The notes under the pieces were generated by a model. It saw nothing but the letters and a program-made list of their open reading frames with translations, did no database searches and was not told the DNA's origin. Shown piece by piece: positions 1 to 12,031 of a stretch of 64,000 nucleotides of DNA; positions within the stretch are counted from its first letter, which is position 1, and the number at the start of each line of letters is the position of its first letter. A program made the translations under genes and the position numbers. Origin of the DNA: Prosapia bicincta (Eukaryota > Arthropoda > Insecta > Hemiptera > Cercopidae); contig JBAIZL010000005.1 of NCBI GenBank assembly GCA_036971475.1, forward strand, positions 161,269,386 to 161,333,385, read 5' to 3'.

Positions 1-1062
1 TGTACGTCCGTTACCTTGAGCTGTACGTCCGTTACCTTGAGCCGTACATCCATCACTTTGAGTTGTACGTCCGTTACCTTGAGCTGTACGTCCGTCGCCT
101 TGAGCTGTACGTCCGTCGCCTTAAGCTGTACGTCCGTTACCTTGAGCTGTACGTCCGTTACCTTGAGCTGTACGTCCGTCGCCTTGAGCTGTACGTCCGT
201 TACCTTGAGCTGTACGTCCGTTACCTTGAGCTGTAAGTCCGTTGCCTTGAGCTATACGTCCGTTACCTTGAGCCGTACGTCCATCACTTTGAGTTGTACG
301 TCCGTCGCCTTGAGCTGTACGCCCGTTACCTCGAGCCGTATGTCCGTTATCTTGAGCTGTACGTCCGTTACATTGAGCCGTTCGTCCGTTACCCTGAGCC
401 GTACGTCCGTCGCCTTGAGCTGTACGTCCGTTACCTTGAGCTGTACGTCCGTTACCTTGAGCTGTACGTCCGTTACCTTGAGCTGTACGTCCGTCGCCCT
501 GAGCTGTACGTCCGTCGCATTAAGATGTACGTCCGTTACCTTGAGCTGTACGTCCGTTACCTTAAGCTGTACGCCCGTTACCTTGAGCTGTACGTCCGTT
601 ACCTTGAGCTGTACGTCCGTTACCTTGAGCTGTACGTCCGTTACCTTGAGCCGTACGTCCATCACTTTGAGTTGTACGTCCGTTACCTTGAGCTGTACGT
701 CCGTCGCCTTGAGCTGTACGTCCGTCGCCTTAAGCTGTACGTCCGTTACCTTGAGCTGTACGTCCGTTACCTTGAGCTGTACGTCCGTCGCCTTGAGCTG
801 TACGTCTGTTACCTATGAGCTGTACGTCCGTTACCTTGAGCTGTACGTCCGTTACCTTGAGCTGTACGTCCGTCGCCTTGAGCTGTACGTGCATCGCCTT
901 GAGCTGTACGTGCGTCGCCTTGAGCTGTACGTGCGTCGCCTTGAGCTGTACCTCCGTCATCTTGAGCTGTACGTCCGTTACCTTGAGCCATACGTCCGTT
1001 ACCTTGATCCATACGTCCGTTACCTTGATCCATACGTCCGTTACCTTGAGCGGTAAGAGCAA
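1..1062. repeat. 21-bp minisatellite, about 50 copies, cut by the window edge
   Basis: The unit is 21 bp (core TGTACGTCCGTTACCTTGAG plus C) and repeats from the first base to about 1062. Two main variants alternate, with GTTACC or GTCGCC in the middle. A rarer variant reads CATCACTTTGAGT and occurs from 42, 273 and 651. The block from 42 recurs in the same variant order at 651, exactly 609 bp (29 units) later, and a related start lies at 273 (11 units). One extra base at about 813 breaks the phase. The period is a multiple of three and the unit lacks stops in several frames, so long low-complexity frames run on both strands; I do not regard them as genes. Confidence 0.97.
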
Positions 1063-3239
1063 GATAAATCTTTGAAGCGTTTTTACTATGATTATAAAGA
1101 GCGGAAGGAGAGGACATAAGACTACCTGCAGTCAGAAACGTTAGCCCGAAGTAAACCTACTTTCCAATGTGGTCATGAGGATGCGCCTATCTGAGTGAAA
1201 AGACATTTAGGAGGAATAAAATGTTAAAGTATCACTGGTAGTTTAGTAACATTATGACTGGAGCAGGCAGTGATTCTAATCTGAAATACTTTCGGCTGAT
1301 TACGTGAAGAGACCTGCTCTCTATTGGGATCAAATAAAGACGTGTGGCCGCTACTCTCCGTGGCCTTGGGAAAAACATACAGTACTAACAAAGGGACTAA
1401 CCTTGTTTCATAATGTAAAGGTAAATATAAATTACATAACTAAATGAAAGTTAGCTTCGGGGTTCACAAATAGGCTGTTACGAGTGGTAAACACTTTACA
1501 GTAATGGCATACGTTAGATTAGACTACTCACAATGTTGATAGTAACAAATATAGTTTAATAAATTTTAAAATTTTTTGCAATTTGAAATTAACATTTTCA
1601 AAAGAATATACAACTAGATTTGTATTGGATTTGTTTTTATTTTTTTTAACGTTTTAGAGATATAGCCTGAATTTCACAATAGTGGCAGGTTGTATGTAAA
1701 TAGCGGACAAAGAATTACTAAGCATAAACGTTGGGACAAAGTTTTACCAATTTCCTTCGCATCGTATGTAAAAAAACACAAATTCTAGACTTAGAAGGGA
1801 AGGAGGAGGTTAAAATGATCAATGAACGTTGAGCAAGGCTGTGAAAGAGTTGTAAACAATCCGCAAGACTTTAGTGTAAACAATAACAATAAAACAGTCA
1901 GACAACAATGTCCTAGTATTCATTCTAAACTCCATAAAGCTGTCTTCTTTGATATATTTCGAAAATATGTTATACCTAATTCAAATTTTCACAAATTGTT
2001 TAATCTTAAAAAGTCAATCTTAAATATAAATAGTTTTTAATAATCTGAAAGCATTCAAGTAATGGTCGAGTTAAATAAAATTCAAGGTATATTTCTATTA
2101 TATAAACAATTTAAAGTCTTACAAAACTGTAACACATGGTTGTTCTTCGTTCAAAACAATTTCTTTTGGCAACATTTTTTTAATTTCTACTGACATTGAA
2201 GTCTTAACGTCTCTAGAAACATTGCACTATGTTCCGGTATTATAAATTGTCTCCTGTAGTCTGTTTAAAAAGGTGGACTATAGTGCTCACTCGTAGACTA
2301 CACAAAGTGATCTTTGATGGAATAAAGTTCAATTCTGATGGAAACATTATCCATTTCTAGGTAGATATAAATAAATACGTAGCCTATTTCCCCGTTGTGT
2401 TTGTCAACACATTTTTATATAATTCTAACGGTTAAAAAATATGTATTAATTGTTGAGGTAATAATTATCGAGCTAAATAATAACTGTGTTTGAAATAGAA
2501 AATTACAAGCATACAGTTTGGGATTTATTATTTATCAACCTTTTATCTTCTCTCTTTTTTATTTGACGTTTAGATTAATTTTCTTAAAGTAAGGAAGCGA
2601 GGTACTTATGCTCAAAAGAGAACGCGCAACCTCTGGTGTAATAATGGAGTTACGGGCCACCTTTTACAATCACATTAAACGTAAATCTAAATTTCAAACA
2701 AATTTACATTATAATTTTAAGAAGTCAAAACATTCTGAGAAATTCAAAGTAAGCAAATAACTGAAACACAATATTAAAGTATTGGTCACCAGCTATGGAA
2801 GTCGCTCCATGAGACTGGACAGAATGTAAGGGTCAAGATATTAGCTTAAGAGTTCTCGTCCTGTTTACCATCCAACCTGATAAACAAACCACGCAAATAA
2901 ACACGGATAACATTTATAAGTCTTAAATAAGGTTTAAAAAGTTAGATTTTAAAAAAAATTAATTTAATTAATTTTTAAATATTAGTTGCTAATCAGCTTA
3001 GTAATGGTTTCAATAATGGTTTATAGGTTTTGGATACGTAATGATTTGCAAAGAATATTTATCAGCTGATATTTTTCAGGGAAAGAAATATCTCTCATTG
3101 GTAACTTTTAAACTAGTTTTTACCTACAATATTAAATTCTCCGTTTAAGAGCAAAATACAAAACCAAGTATTTAGGTTGAAAACATCAATGGGTTGAAAA
3201 CAAGGTTGCGATGTTAATGGGGCAAAATTATTTTTAAGG
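1063..3239. other. AT-rich non-repetitive DNA, nothing recognised
   Basis: This is AT-rich sequence with homopolymer runs. The longest open frame is 72 codons (1822-2040, plus), with no recognisable domain and AT-driven composition. I see no RNA gene, transposon end or tandem repeat. Confidence 0.6.
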
Positions 3240-3700
3240 GTTATAACGCGCTTCGTAGAATCGTCAAATAGGTGAGCAAACGCTCAGTCAAAAAAAAAGA
3301 TTTATTTTTTTTTAAACCTCTTTTCTACGAAACCAAACTTTCACCGGGCAATAAAACCATTAAAAAATTGAACAAAGCCAAAGGGGATGGAAAAAACCAT
3401 TCAAACTGAATTGATGCGCGTCGTCAAAAATGGTCGCTTTAATTTCAACATTTCTCGGGACAGAACACTGATTTACCGTCGACTTTACCACCAAACCCTT
3501 TTGTTGTTTCGTTAGGCGTAAATAAACGTCGCTCAAAAACAGAAATTATTTTGAAAATTTTAGTTTCGTGAAGAAAAAAGTTTGAATTGAAGAATGTCAA
3601 ATTTTGTTCGTTTTTTTAAAAAAAAAGTTCCTGTTTCACTACGAACAAGACGGCTTTTGGAGGACCCGTTCGTACATTTTAAATTTTACATTTGTTTTTT
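3240..3700. other. CpG-richer patch in AT-rich DNA
   Basis: CpG dinucleotides are clustered here (for example ATAACGCGCTTCGTAGAATC near 3243 and GATGCGCGTCGTC near 3413) compared with the DNA on both sides. There is no convincing open frame. It could be a regulatory element, a 5' exon or an old transposon fragment; the sequence does not decide. Confidence 0.35.
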
Positions 3701-5200
3701 TACAATGATAAACTCTTACATAACAAGTTTAAAATAATTTTTTAATATTTAAAGAACGAACTGTGGTTTTTAATATAAAAACTTGAAGCTGCGAAGTTAC
3801 ACAATATCAAGTATAGGATGTACGGCGAGGTTACTACGCAGCTCTGTAATGCAGTAAGGCTTGTGGATTCACGTGCATATTTAGGTGAATAAAAATAAAG
3901 TATCAAATTAATACGAAACTCCTGTATGGTAAGGAGAGAAAAGATATCTGGAGTGTCCTGTTGCTCTACTGGTGTTATGGAAAGATATGTCTATCAGGGC
4001 AATTTGACTTGAATGAAGCAAGCTGTCTGCCTACACATACGTGACCTTTGTCAGAATGTTCCATGTACTCTGAAATTTAATCCATATACAAGCGTAATAG
4101 TATATAGATCGCTGGATTAGAAAGGATATTGAATCCACCTCAGTGTTCTTACGTAAGGTATTTCTAGACGTCCTTTAAATTGATTCTCCATTAGGATAAT
4201 TTGCTTTTAAAAAATAATTCTTGTAAAATCGCTGTAGCGTAACCATTACGCCACGAATATTTACTACCCCCCTAACTACTGGTTCTAATCCATATAGGTC
4301 GCCTCGTTATTCTCTTCCAGTTACAATTTTAAAAAATGATTGTTTTGGAGTTTTATATAAAAAAAAATGTATCTGTGAGTTTTAGGTCAAGGAAATTTAA
4401 GCCAAACTGAGGACCTTTGATTGTAAACAAAAATGTATGTCTCAAAACCCTTTGTTAAAACTATTATAGTACGCCTTATGAAGGGGGGATTGGGTAAATA
4501 CAAGTCGTATTCTGATAGGGAGAGACTACCCATCTCTCCTAGTCTGGGAAGTACCATAGATTTAAGCGCCAGCACCGCATCTTCAACTAGTCATCTTATC
4601 TCCCCAAGAATGGGAGATGGAATGATTCCTTAACAACTGTATTGCATCTTGGTCTCTACCTGGACCGTGGAGCCTACGCACAATAAGGCCATACACGGGT
4701 ACTCAACTTCCACAGACTATTAAATGAAGGATCATGACCTAAGTGCAGGATCTCATCTTCAAGGTAGGACATAGACACTACCTAGGTAGAGGAGATGTGT
4801 CTACGAAGCACATTGAGAGTTGATGTAGTACCAGTAAGTAGTAGGCGATATATAGGCAGGATAGCAGTAGGATATAGCAGGCATCAGTATTGGGAGAAGG
4901 GGACGTGCTTCTAGCTCAGAGAGGACTGTTTCGCGTGGGCAGTAAAGTGCTGCTTTCTACCGCTGCAAAAAAGGTATCTCCCCTTCACGTCATCATGACA
5001 GTCAGAGAAAAAGCAGATGATTTGTCAATTTAAAATCCGAGGACATTTCTCCACGTTCAGTTTAAACGCTTTTCGTCTTCTGTTGGCAATTTAAAAAATT
5101 GGATGTATTTCTTTAGATGGCTTCTACACGTGGAGAAAGTATAAGCAAGGAAAACAAGCAAAATGTCATTCGGTGCGCTCGTCTTCCAATATCAGTGGTT
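3701..5200. other. Unassigned DNA, GC-moderate stretch at 4.6-5.0 kb
   Basis: No repeat or gene is recognised. The part at about 4580-4990 has more balanced base composition than its surroundings, and short frames (62-66 codons) overlap on both strands at 4387-4633. None resembles a protein I know. Confidence 0.4.
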
Positions 5201-5300
5201 GGAAATCCAGGACGAGTAAAGGGTGATGCCTCTCACCCTTCACCCCTTCCGGGCACCAATAATTTGCCTATATTACCATAGCGGCGCTGCGCAAGTCCAC

Positions 5301-5555
5301 TTACCCCTTCCTTCGGTGGAAAAGTGAAACTTTAAATAAAAAAATATAAAAAATATTCTTATTGGTCGTACAAGTTATATTCAACCAATAAAAATACCGT
5401 GCCGCGGAGAAGAAGGGGAGGGGGTCGCTATGGGTATTGATTTTAATGATGCACGTCGAGTCGGCGCAACACCAAAACCCGCTTTCACTGGGACATTTGG
5501 CAACGTCGCACGGTTTGTCATAACTGCACCAATTGAATATTGAATTATTCAGCAC
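5301..5555 (-). other. Short cysteine-rich open frame, possible exon
   Basis: An 84-codon frame on the minus strand begins at 5555. Its residues 10-35 carry six cysteines spaced C-X5-C-X4-C-X7-CC-X4-C. That segment lies in a GC/CpG-rich stretch, while the rest of the frame runs into AT-rich, phenylalanine-rich sequence. On the minus strand the rich stretch is bounded by an acceptor-like TGCAG (5524-5528) and a donor-like CACGGTATTT near 5403, so it could be a single exon of about 120 bp. There is no signal peptide and I recognise no family. Chance cannot be excluded. Confidence 0.2.
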
Positions 5556-5560
5556 AATCT

Positions 5561-7216
5561 GGCAACAGTGACATTTGAAATTACCGCTTACTTAATTAAT
5601 TGTGGTTTTTACGTTTATGTCAAGTATAATTAGTTTTATTTTTTAAATGGTTTGAATGAAATGTTTTATTTGTTATGTAAGTTTTATTATGTAAAAGTAT
5701 TTTTTTTTAATTTAATTTACTTGTCATATGATTAAAAATGATTTATTTATTTCTTAGTTATTTAATAGTTTAAATTTTCTTCAATGAAAAAAAACACTGC
5801 ATTAAAATACTAATGCACAGATATTAAATGTAACCATAATAATAACGCCATCAAATAACCCTACACACTTGTGTTAAAAAAAATGTCTTATAATATAAAG
5901 ATAAAACTTAGAATATCACGACACATAAGAATAATAAGTAAGGAAGTATAGATATAATTAGAAATAGGAGCTTAAGAATAAAAGTTCAGGATATTTCAAA
6001 GAGAAAAACATATTTATAAAGATTACATGACTTTAGCAAACAAAATATAAATAAATGAAAACCATACAATACGAAACTAATAGTAAAAAAGAAATATAGC
6101 CTACAATGAGTAATAGGATATATCATGCGATGCCAAATGTTAGCCTCGTAAATTAATCTAAGAATAGAATAATAAAAACAATGGAAATAATTCACGGAAA
6201 ACAGCAATAAACAAAAGAACAGTAAACAAACTATTTTACATCACCGAAATAATAACAAAAATATTTGTAAATAAAAATATTGCGAAATAAGAAAACATAA
6301 CTACTTATATTAAATCTTTGCAAATAGCATTAATGATTAGGAATTAATACAGCCTAAAATAAATTATTTACCCTCAAAACCTCCTAAACGTTTTCCTTAT
6401 TTTCTTTATTTGGTTTTAAAGGATTATAAGATAAAAAGTAGAAATGAAATTTAGAACATAAAACACACACAAAATCTCTAAATTGTAAACTAAAAACGAA
6501 CACAATATAAAATAAATTGTAAATTACCAACATTGGACTATCAAATTTATACATCGTTTTACCGAGCTGAAAACTTAATGCTTGTATGGTAAGTGGTCTG
6601 TCTATAGTCTTGAGTAAGCTTGTAGCGTGGTTCTAGTATTAAAAATAAATAAAAGTTGCCATTTACTGTGAAAAATATTTTGCTGAGTTAAATCAAGTAC
6701 CCCCAATTCACATTTACTTTCATTTCTGAATTTAGAGTGAAATAGACTTAAAGTGAAAATTAAAAATACATTGAAGCATAATTCTTCTTTATTTTTTAAA
6801 GTTGCTAGCAACAGAAAACCCGTTACTTACTGTCTTGAGCAGGTATAGGATATGAATTAATTAAACGCAATAAATACCTAATAACTTATAACTTCAATTT
6901 AATAACCATATTTTAAAAAATGATCCAAATATACATTTACACAAAGAACTAGCAGTTTTAATTTGTAGTTAATAAATTAATTATGAAAAAGTCGTCGTGG
7001 AGTTTAATTATGTCTATTTTACAGAAAAAGGTATTAATTTGAAATAGAATTCATAGTAAATTGTAATATTAAATTTTAGGTATGAATTAAAAAATGTATG
7101 ACAATAGAACAACACAAAATACACAAAATATAAAAAATATATTAACCTCAAACATATTTGATTATAAATGAAAAAGTAAACGAGTTTATATTTCATGAGT
7201 ATAGAATAGGCCTACT
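5561..7216. other. AT-rich DNA, nothing recognised
   Basis: This is very AT-rich sequence. The short minus-strand frames (60-84 codons) are rich in F, I, K, L and Y, as expected from base composition. No repeats, RNA genes or transposon ends are seen. Confidence 0.6.
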
Positions 7217-7335
7217 AACATTTTTAGTAGGGTTGGTTTCTTTAATTATTTTCATTATAGAACGACTAATAAACTAAGTGACATTTTAGTTTTAGTGGGG
7301 TTGGTTTTCTTTAATCCTTCCCATTATAAAGCGAC
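7217..7335. repeat. Two-copy direct duplication, ~64-bp spacing
   Basis: The segment with AGTAGGGTTGGTTTC, TTTAATTATT and CATTATAGAACGAC (7217-7266) is followed by a diverged second copy (7280-7335) with AGTGGGGTTGGTTTTC, TTTAATCC and CATTATAAAGCGAC. Confidence 0.75.
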
Positions 7336-8426
7336 ACACGTGTTAATGCACAATTAAACTACACGGCTTAGCAACCCCATCGCTCCAGGCTAAGTCCACT
7401 AACGGCATCTATTTATATTTGCCCTGCACCAATTGGATTAACTAAGTTATTGAATGGAATTAACGCAAGATCCATTAAATGCCATAATTAGTTGTTCCAA
7501 GTTCCATAATATAGTTTGACAACTTAAGTTGTAGGAAATACTTAATCTTAGACAGCCTATATGAAACATAACATACTAACGAAGGTGACAATGAAAACAA
7601 AGTAAAAACAGGCTCTCTAGTTCGACCGTGTTATCCAAATTTTAACTCTAGCTACCCACCAGGAGAGTAATGTGACAATTTTTGCACTTCAACCCCCCCC
7701 CCCCCACCATTACTACACGAAGGACGCTACAAATGCCCACTAAAGAAAGAATGAATAAGAAATGTAGAGTAAAATAAAACGCTAAACATCTCCTAAGACC
7801 CTTACAGGATATTTATTAAATGTTTGTATACTTTTCTGCAAATTGTACTTCTGCCTCTCATTACTAAATTTGACTTGGAGGGTACAAATTGACGATTTGA
7901 AAATAAAAAAGTTTTAAAATTACTATTTTAAACACACCAGTGTTGGTTTTATAAAATATACAAGCTCAAGTCACTTTAAGACAAATCTTCAATTTTTCGA
8001 CTATTCACAATTTTGCGTGAAAATATTTTATAATAATCTTTTTCATTTTGGTGGCTGGACTATATAGCAATTCGACTATGCAGTCAAATAGCACCAGATA
8101 AACACTGATATAATTAGATATATCCATTGGGAACTAGAATTATCCACAACTCACATGGCACGCTTGGTATCGTTAAGAATGCAGGATGTGCCCTGCCCTA
8201 ATATAGGGAGTAAGGCATCTTCCTAATTTGTACCCTAGCTAACTGGATAAATTAACGAAGAAAGAAGAAACAGATTAGGACAGGGTTGTTTCAAAAATAC
8301 AAGAACGAACTAGACTCCAAAGTTTGCTGCATATCCTTTATTTTGAGTAAAGGTAGAAATATAAAGTAAATGCATAGTTCATATTTTATTACACTCTCGA
8401 ACCTCCATATGGTAAGCCTCGATAGT

Positions 8427-8430
<4 letters not shown>
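7336..8430. other. AT-rich DNA with a poly-C run
   Basis: No gene is recognised. A run of 13 C residues lies at 7693-7705. Confidence 0.55.

Positions 8431-8464
<34 letters not shown>
8431..8464. repeat. (TA)n microsatellite
   Basis: This is a pure TA dinucleotide run of 34 bp. It lies just outside the PLE-like terminal segment at 8465-8582, in the same order seen at 41.0 kb. Confidence 0.95.
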
Positions 8465-8467
<3 letters not shown>

Positions 8468-8582
8468 TTCTAAACTTTATGAATGCTTTTGTGCAACGTT
8501 TGGTGAAACAAAAACTTGGGCCAGGGATCACTTTCATTTGGTATAGACGTTTCGACAATCAAGTTGGCATCTTCAAAGGAAA
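8465..8582 (-). mobile_element. Penelope-like element terminal segment (minus strand)
   Basis: Read on the minus strand, the segment begins CTTTGAAGATGCC, then AACTTGATTG, then TCGAAACGTCTATACC. It continues about 80 bp and ends in (TA)n. The paired motif TGAAGATG...CGAAACGTC is what I know from the terminal repeats of Penelope-like elements, where hammerhead-type ribozymes lie. The same order of motif, ~100 bp and (TA)n recurs at 40.9-41.08 kb behind a PLE coding remnant. No coding part is seen beside this copy. Confidence 0.5.
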
Positions 8583-9394
8583 ATAAACTAATTTGTTTGA
8601 AGTCAAACTGAAAGAGGATGGTGAGAACCTGTCAAAATCTATGCAAGGAAAATATAATTTATTCTTTCATAAAACCTGTATTTGCGTTGAGTTTTGTTTT
8701 AAGAGATGAAAAAATCTGATTCACGAACTTTTGGATTAAATCAATTATTAATTAGAAAATATTTGGTTTACGTTGAGGATATATTGGGAAAAGGCAAAGT
8801 GACTTCAAACGTTTTTCCAAAATTATTTCTAAAATGTCTACAAAAGCATTCAATTATTTCGATTTCTAAATCTAAGTAAGAATTAATAATGTTATTTTCA
8901 TGGAATTCGAAGAATAACAGCCTAAAATCACTCAGGTAAACCAATATTAGAATCCACAATGGAAAACCCCAAAATGGAAACTGTCTAGCTTGGGTAAACC
9001 CCAGTTGTATAAATGCTATTTTCGTCCTTTCAAACCCCTCTCGAAAAGCAATAATAAAAATATTTTAAATGATTCTATTACAACGTAATGATTCTATTAG
9101 CCTACAATGTAATGATTCTATTAAAAAGTATAATTTTCTTTAAAGCAAAACATAAAACTACCTGCTCAAGTTTAGAATTCTTATTAAATTCGTTACATTT
9201 ATTGCTAAATTTAATGTATTGGCCACTAAAATAAATATTGAATTAGAGTTCAAAATCTTGCAAGTACTCTTACTCAAACTGGAGAAACAAAAACTCAAAT
9301 AAAAGACAGGCTCTATGGTAGTACCTGATCAGAACTTCCAATAAACATTGCCTCATAATAGCCTTCTGCAAACCTTTTTCAAGAAACTCTTTAG
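8583..9394. other. AT-rich DNA with a small three-copy repeat
   Basis: No gene is seen. At 9069-9126 the phrase ATGATTCTATTA occurs three times at 19- to 25-bp spacing, with linkers containing AACGTA or AATGTA. Confidence 0.6.
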
Positions 9395-9950
9395 CTTGGA
9401 AGATGAAATAGATGCAGGTAGTAGGGGAGAAAATCCATTTGGTCTGGCAGATAAAGGAGAAACAGATAGTAGAGGAGAAGACCCATTTGGTCTGGGAGAT
9501 GAAAGAGAAGCAGGCAGTAGAGAAGAAAACCTCTTTGGTCTGGGAGGTGAAAGAGTAGTAGGTATTAGTAGAGAAACTCCCTTTGGTTTGGGAGATGAAA
9601 GATATGCAGGTAGTAGGGGATAAAACCCATTTGGTTTGGCAGATAAAGGAGAAGCAGATAGTAGAAGAGAAGACTCATTTGGTCTGGGAGATGAAGAAGA
9701 AACTAGTGGTAGGGAAAAACCTTATAGGCCTGAGGGATGAAAAAGAAGCAGATAGTAAAAAGAAAACTCCTTTGGCCTCGGAGGCAAAGGAGAAACAGCT
9801 AGTAGGTGAGAGAATATTGTTTGTCTGGGAAATGAAGGCGAAGTATGTAGTAGGGGTAGAAGCCCCTTAAAGTGCGTGAAATAAAAAAGAAGCAGAAGGT
9901 GAATCTCCCTGGTCTGGGAGATGAAGGAGAAGCTGGGTGATAACTTATCA
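9395..9950 (+). repeat. 48-bp purine-rich minisatellite, possibly a decayed coding repeat
   Basis: About eleven units of 48 bp follow one another, built around ACCCATTTGGTCTGGGAGAT and GAAAGAGAAGCAGG. In one plus frame each unit reads as 16 residues with core PFGLGDEREAG. Unit 3 is 51 bp and unit 4 is 45 bp, so the early length changes are multiples of three. The frame starting at 9348 is open to a stop near 9620, where the GAA of the consensus is TAA. Beyond that stop the same frame continues to about 9738, and after that unit lengths lose the frame. This is compatible with an exon of a repetitive protein that has decayed, but a purine-rich satellite open by chance is the simpler view. Confidence 0.85.
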
Positions 9951-10200
9951 AGGGAGGAGGAGGTGAGCAAATTTATCAAGGTCAGTGAGACCTAGCTATT
10001 TTCCGTTTAGGAAATGGAATGACAGTTGGATTATAAGAAGGAAAGTTCTTGTGGCACACAGAGAAGAGGACTTATAGAGTATTTATTTGAATGATACACA
10101 ATCCCTTATTACGGCCATACAATGGCCTTTAGACGATAAAAAATAATAATAAAAAACAAATACAGAAATACAAAATTCAGGAAACAAAACACTATAACGC
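9951..10200. other. Unassigned spacer
   Basis: AT-rich sequence between the 48-bp array and the 169-bp duplication. Nothing is recognised. Confidence 0.5.
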
Positions 10201-10540
10201 TCTTGCAGTGATGTAGTCGTACAGCTCTCCATATCAATACGCGCAGACATCAAGTACGTCTGGATAATGGTGGACGAGAGTAACGGAGATTAAAGGATAG
10301 GGAAATGCAACCTTAGTAAGGGAGGAGTTGTGTACCGCATACACAGATGCTTCTCCCACACAGACCTGCTCTTGCAGTGATGTAGTCGTACAGCTCTTCG
10401 TATCAATACGCGCAGACATCAAGTACGTCTGGGTAATGGTGGACGAGAGTAACAGAGATTAAAGGATAGGGACATGTAACCTTGTTAATGGGGGAGTTGT
10501 GTACCGCATACACAGACGCTTCTCCCACACAGACCTGCTC
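10201..10540. repeat. Tandem duplication, 2 copies of 169 bp
   Basis: The copy at 10201-10369 is repeated at 10370-10538 with few changes. Both contain TCTTGCAGTGATGTAGTCG, ATCAAGTACGTCTGG and GTGTACCGCATACACAGA. The high similarity suggests a recent duplication. Open frames across it are short and unrecognised. Confidence 0.93.
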
Positions 10541-11786
10541 CTAGGGAGACTTTTTTTTAGCTATGTTCGTGTATGTTCAATTGTGATCGTGGCTCCAAGA
10601 AACTGTTATTGTATTTGGAATAAAATACGGACCATAATAGTAACAACTGCATATAAATCCTACCTCGATGGGCTGTCCTGTATATTTACTTTTATTACCC
10701 ACCGCTACTTTCTATTCTTCCTGCTACTGGATTCGGATATTTGCGTTAGATGTTTATGCGAAATGTCCAGTCGCACGCCATTGTATACAGGCATCAGTGT
10801 TGGCTCTCCTCCGCTGGATAGTTTCAGATAGATTACTTAACTCAGATATCATAGAAAAGGATAAAACAGCATTTATTATTGTTTTGGCAAACTTTAATTC
10901 TCCATTTTTCTCAGTCATTTAAATTTTCAAAAGACTATTATTTTTCACGTGCATTTTTTTGTAAATTTAGGACAATCAGCCAACAAGGTTATTATTCCCT
11001 GGAAAGAATATAAAACCATTGTAGATATAGACAGTGATCATGTTATCACGTGTCATAATGATAAAGTGATGTTCTCCTCATGCTTAAAGAGCTGCATACT
11101 TGTTACGCCTCCTTGTAGGAAGAAGGTTAAAGAAGGAAACATGAAATTGAATAGTGGCATTTAAAATAGCGGATATTATCACCCGCGTAGACACGGTTGC
11201 TTACTAATAATGTGACATTCAAAGGGATGTAATACAAAAAAAGTAATGTCATAATTTATATTTTCAATGGCGTAAAAATCGATATCATTTTGGGTACAAA
11301 AATAGCTCTAGTTGTGTTTGTAACCTAAAATGTTTCACTTTAAATCTTTTCATATTTTACTTAACGTCTTTTTGTCATTACGTCATTATCTTAATCTCCT
11401 CTATATTAGTACTTGGTAAGCAAGTTCCTGAAGTAGACTTACTCTCCATAAGGAAATGCCTAAGCGTTACACTCTTTTTAAGGAAAAGTAAGTAAGGACA
11501 GATGGGATTAGGTAGGACATAATGATCTTCTCGCGTGGGCAGGAACTGGAGGATAAAGTTTAAAGCTAAACACATGATAACGATGGTGAAATTATATTGG
11601 TATTGTAAAGACTAAGAATTAGTTGTGGGTGAAGAGATTAAAAATGTGTTATTCACTCTCCAAGCGTCCATGGGATTCACTCTAAACCTCGTCATCCAGG
11701 CAGATGAAGATATGAAAACGTTTTATAATAGTAAAAGCCTTAAATCTAACAAACTAGATCATGACTTTAGAAAATTATCAGGTTTA
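10541..11786. other. Unassigned DNA with short open frames
   Basis: Frames at 10499-10831 and 10949-11164 (plus) and 11378-11575 (minus) are 65-110 codons long. None shows a domain I recognise. They have no shared context, and I do not call them genes. Confidence 0.45.
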
Positions 11787-12031
11787 CAATTTGTAATATT
11801 TTGCACATAATGTCATAGTTAAACCATTAATTTCAATATCTTTTAAAAAGTTTATATCTTTCTATAGCTATGAATCATTGTTACATAATTTCAAAGCACT
11901 AATTTAATGTTAATTATTCATACTTTTAAATTATGTAACAATGATTCATAGCAATGGAAAGATATAAACGTCTTAAAAGGTATTGAAATTAAGGTACAAA
12001 CTATGACATTAGGTGCAAAATATTACAATTT
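11787..12031. mobile_element. Long inverted repeat (fold-back or MITE-like)
   Basis: The arm at 11787-11891 is the reverse complement of the arm at 11928-12031 with scattered mismatches; for example TGAATCATTGTTACATAATT pairs with the AATTATGTAACAATGATTCA side. The loop is about 36 bp. Unlike the other fold-backs in this window, the loop carries no GAAACG motif. The terminal bases are AT-rich, so exact ends and target duplication are unclear. Confidence 0.85.

Noticed and set aside
16..1056. 346-codon open frame (plus) and several overlapping frames on both strands
   Set aside because: They follow the 21-bp repeat, are open in several frames at once, and lack any non-repetitive domain; an extra base near 813 changes the peptide without ending the frame.
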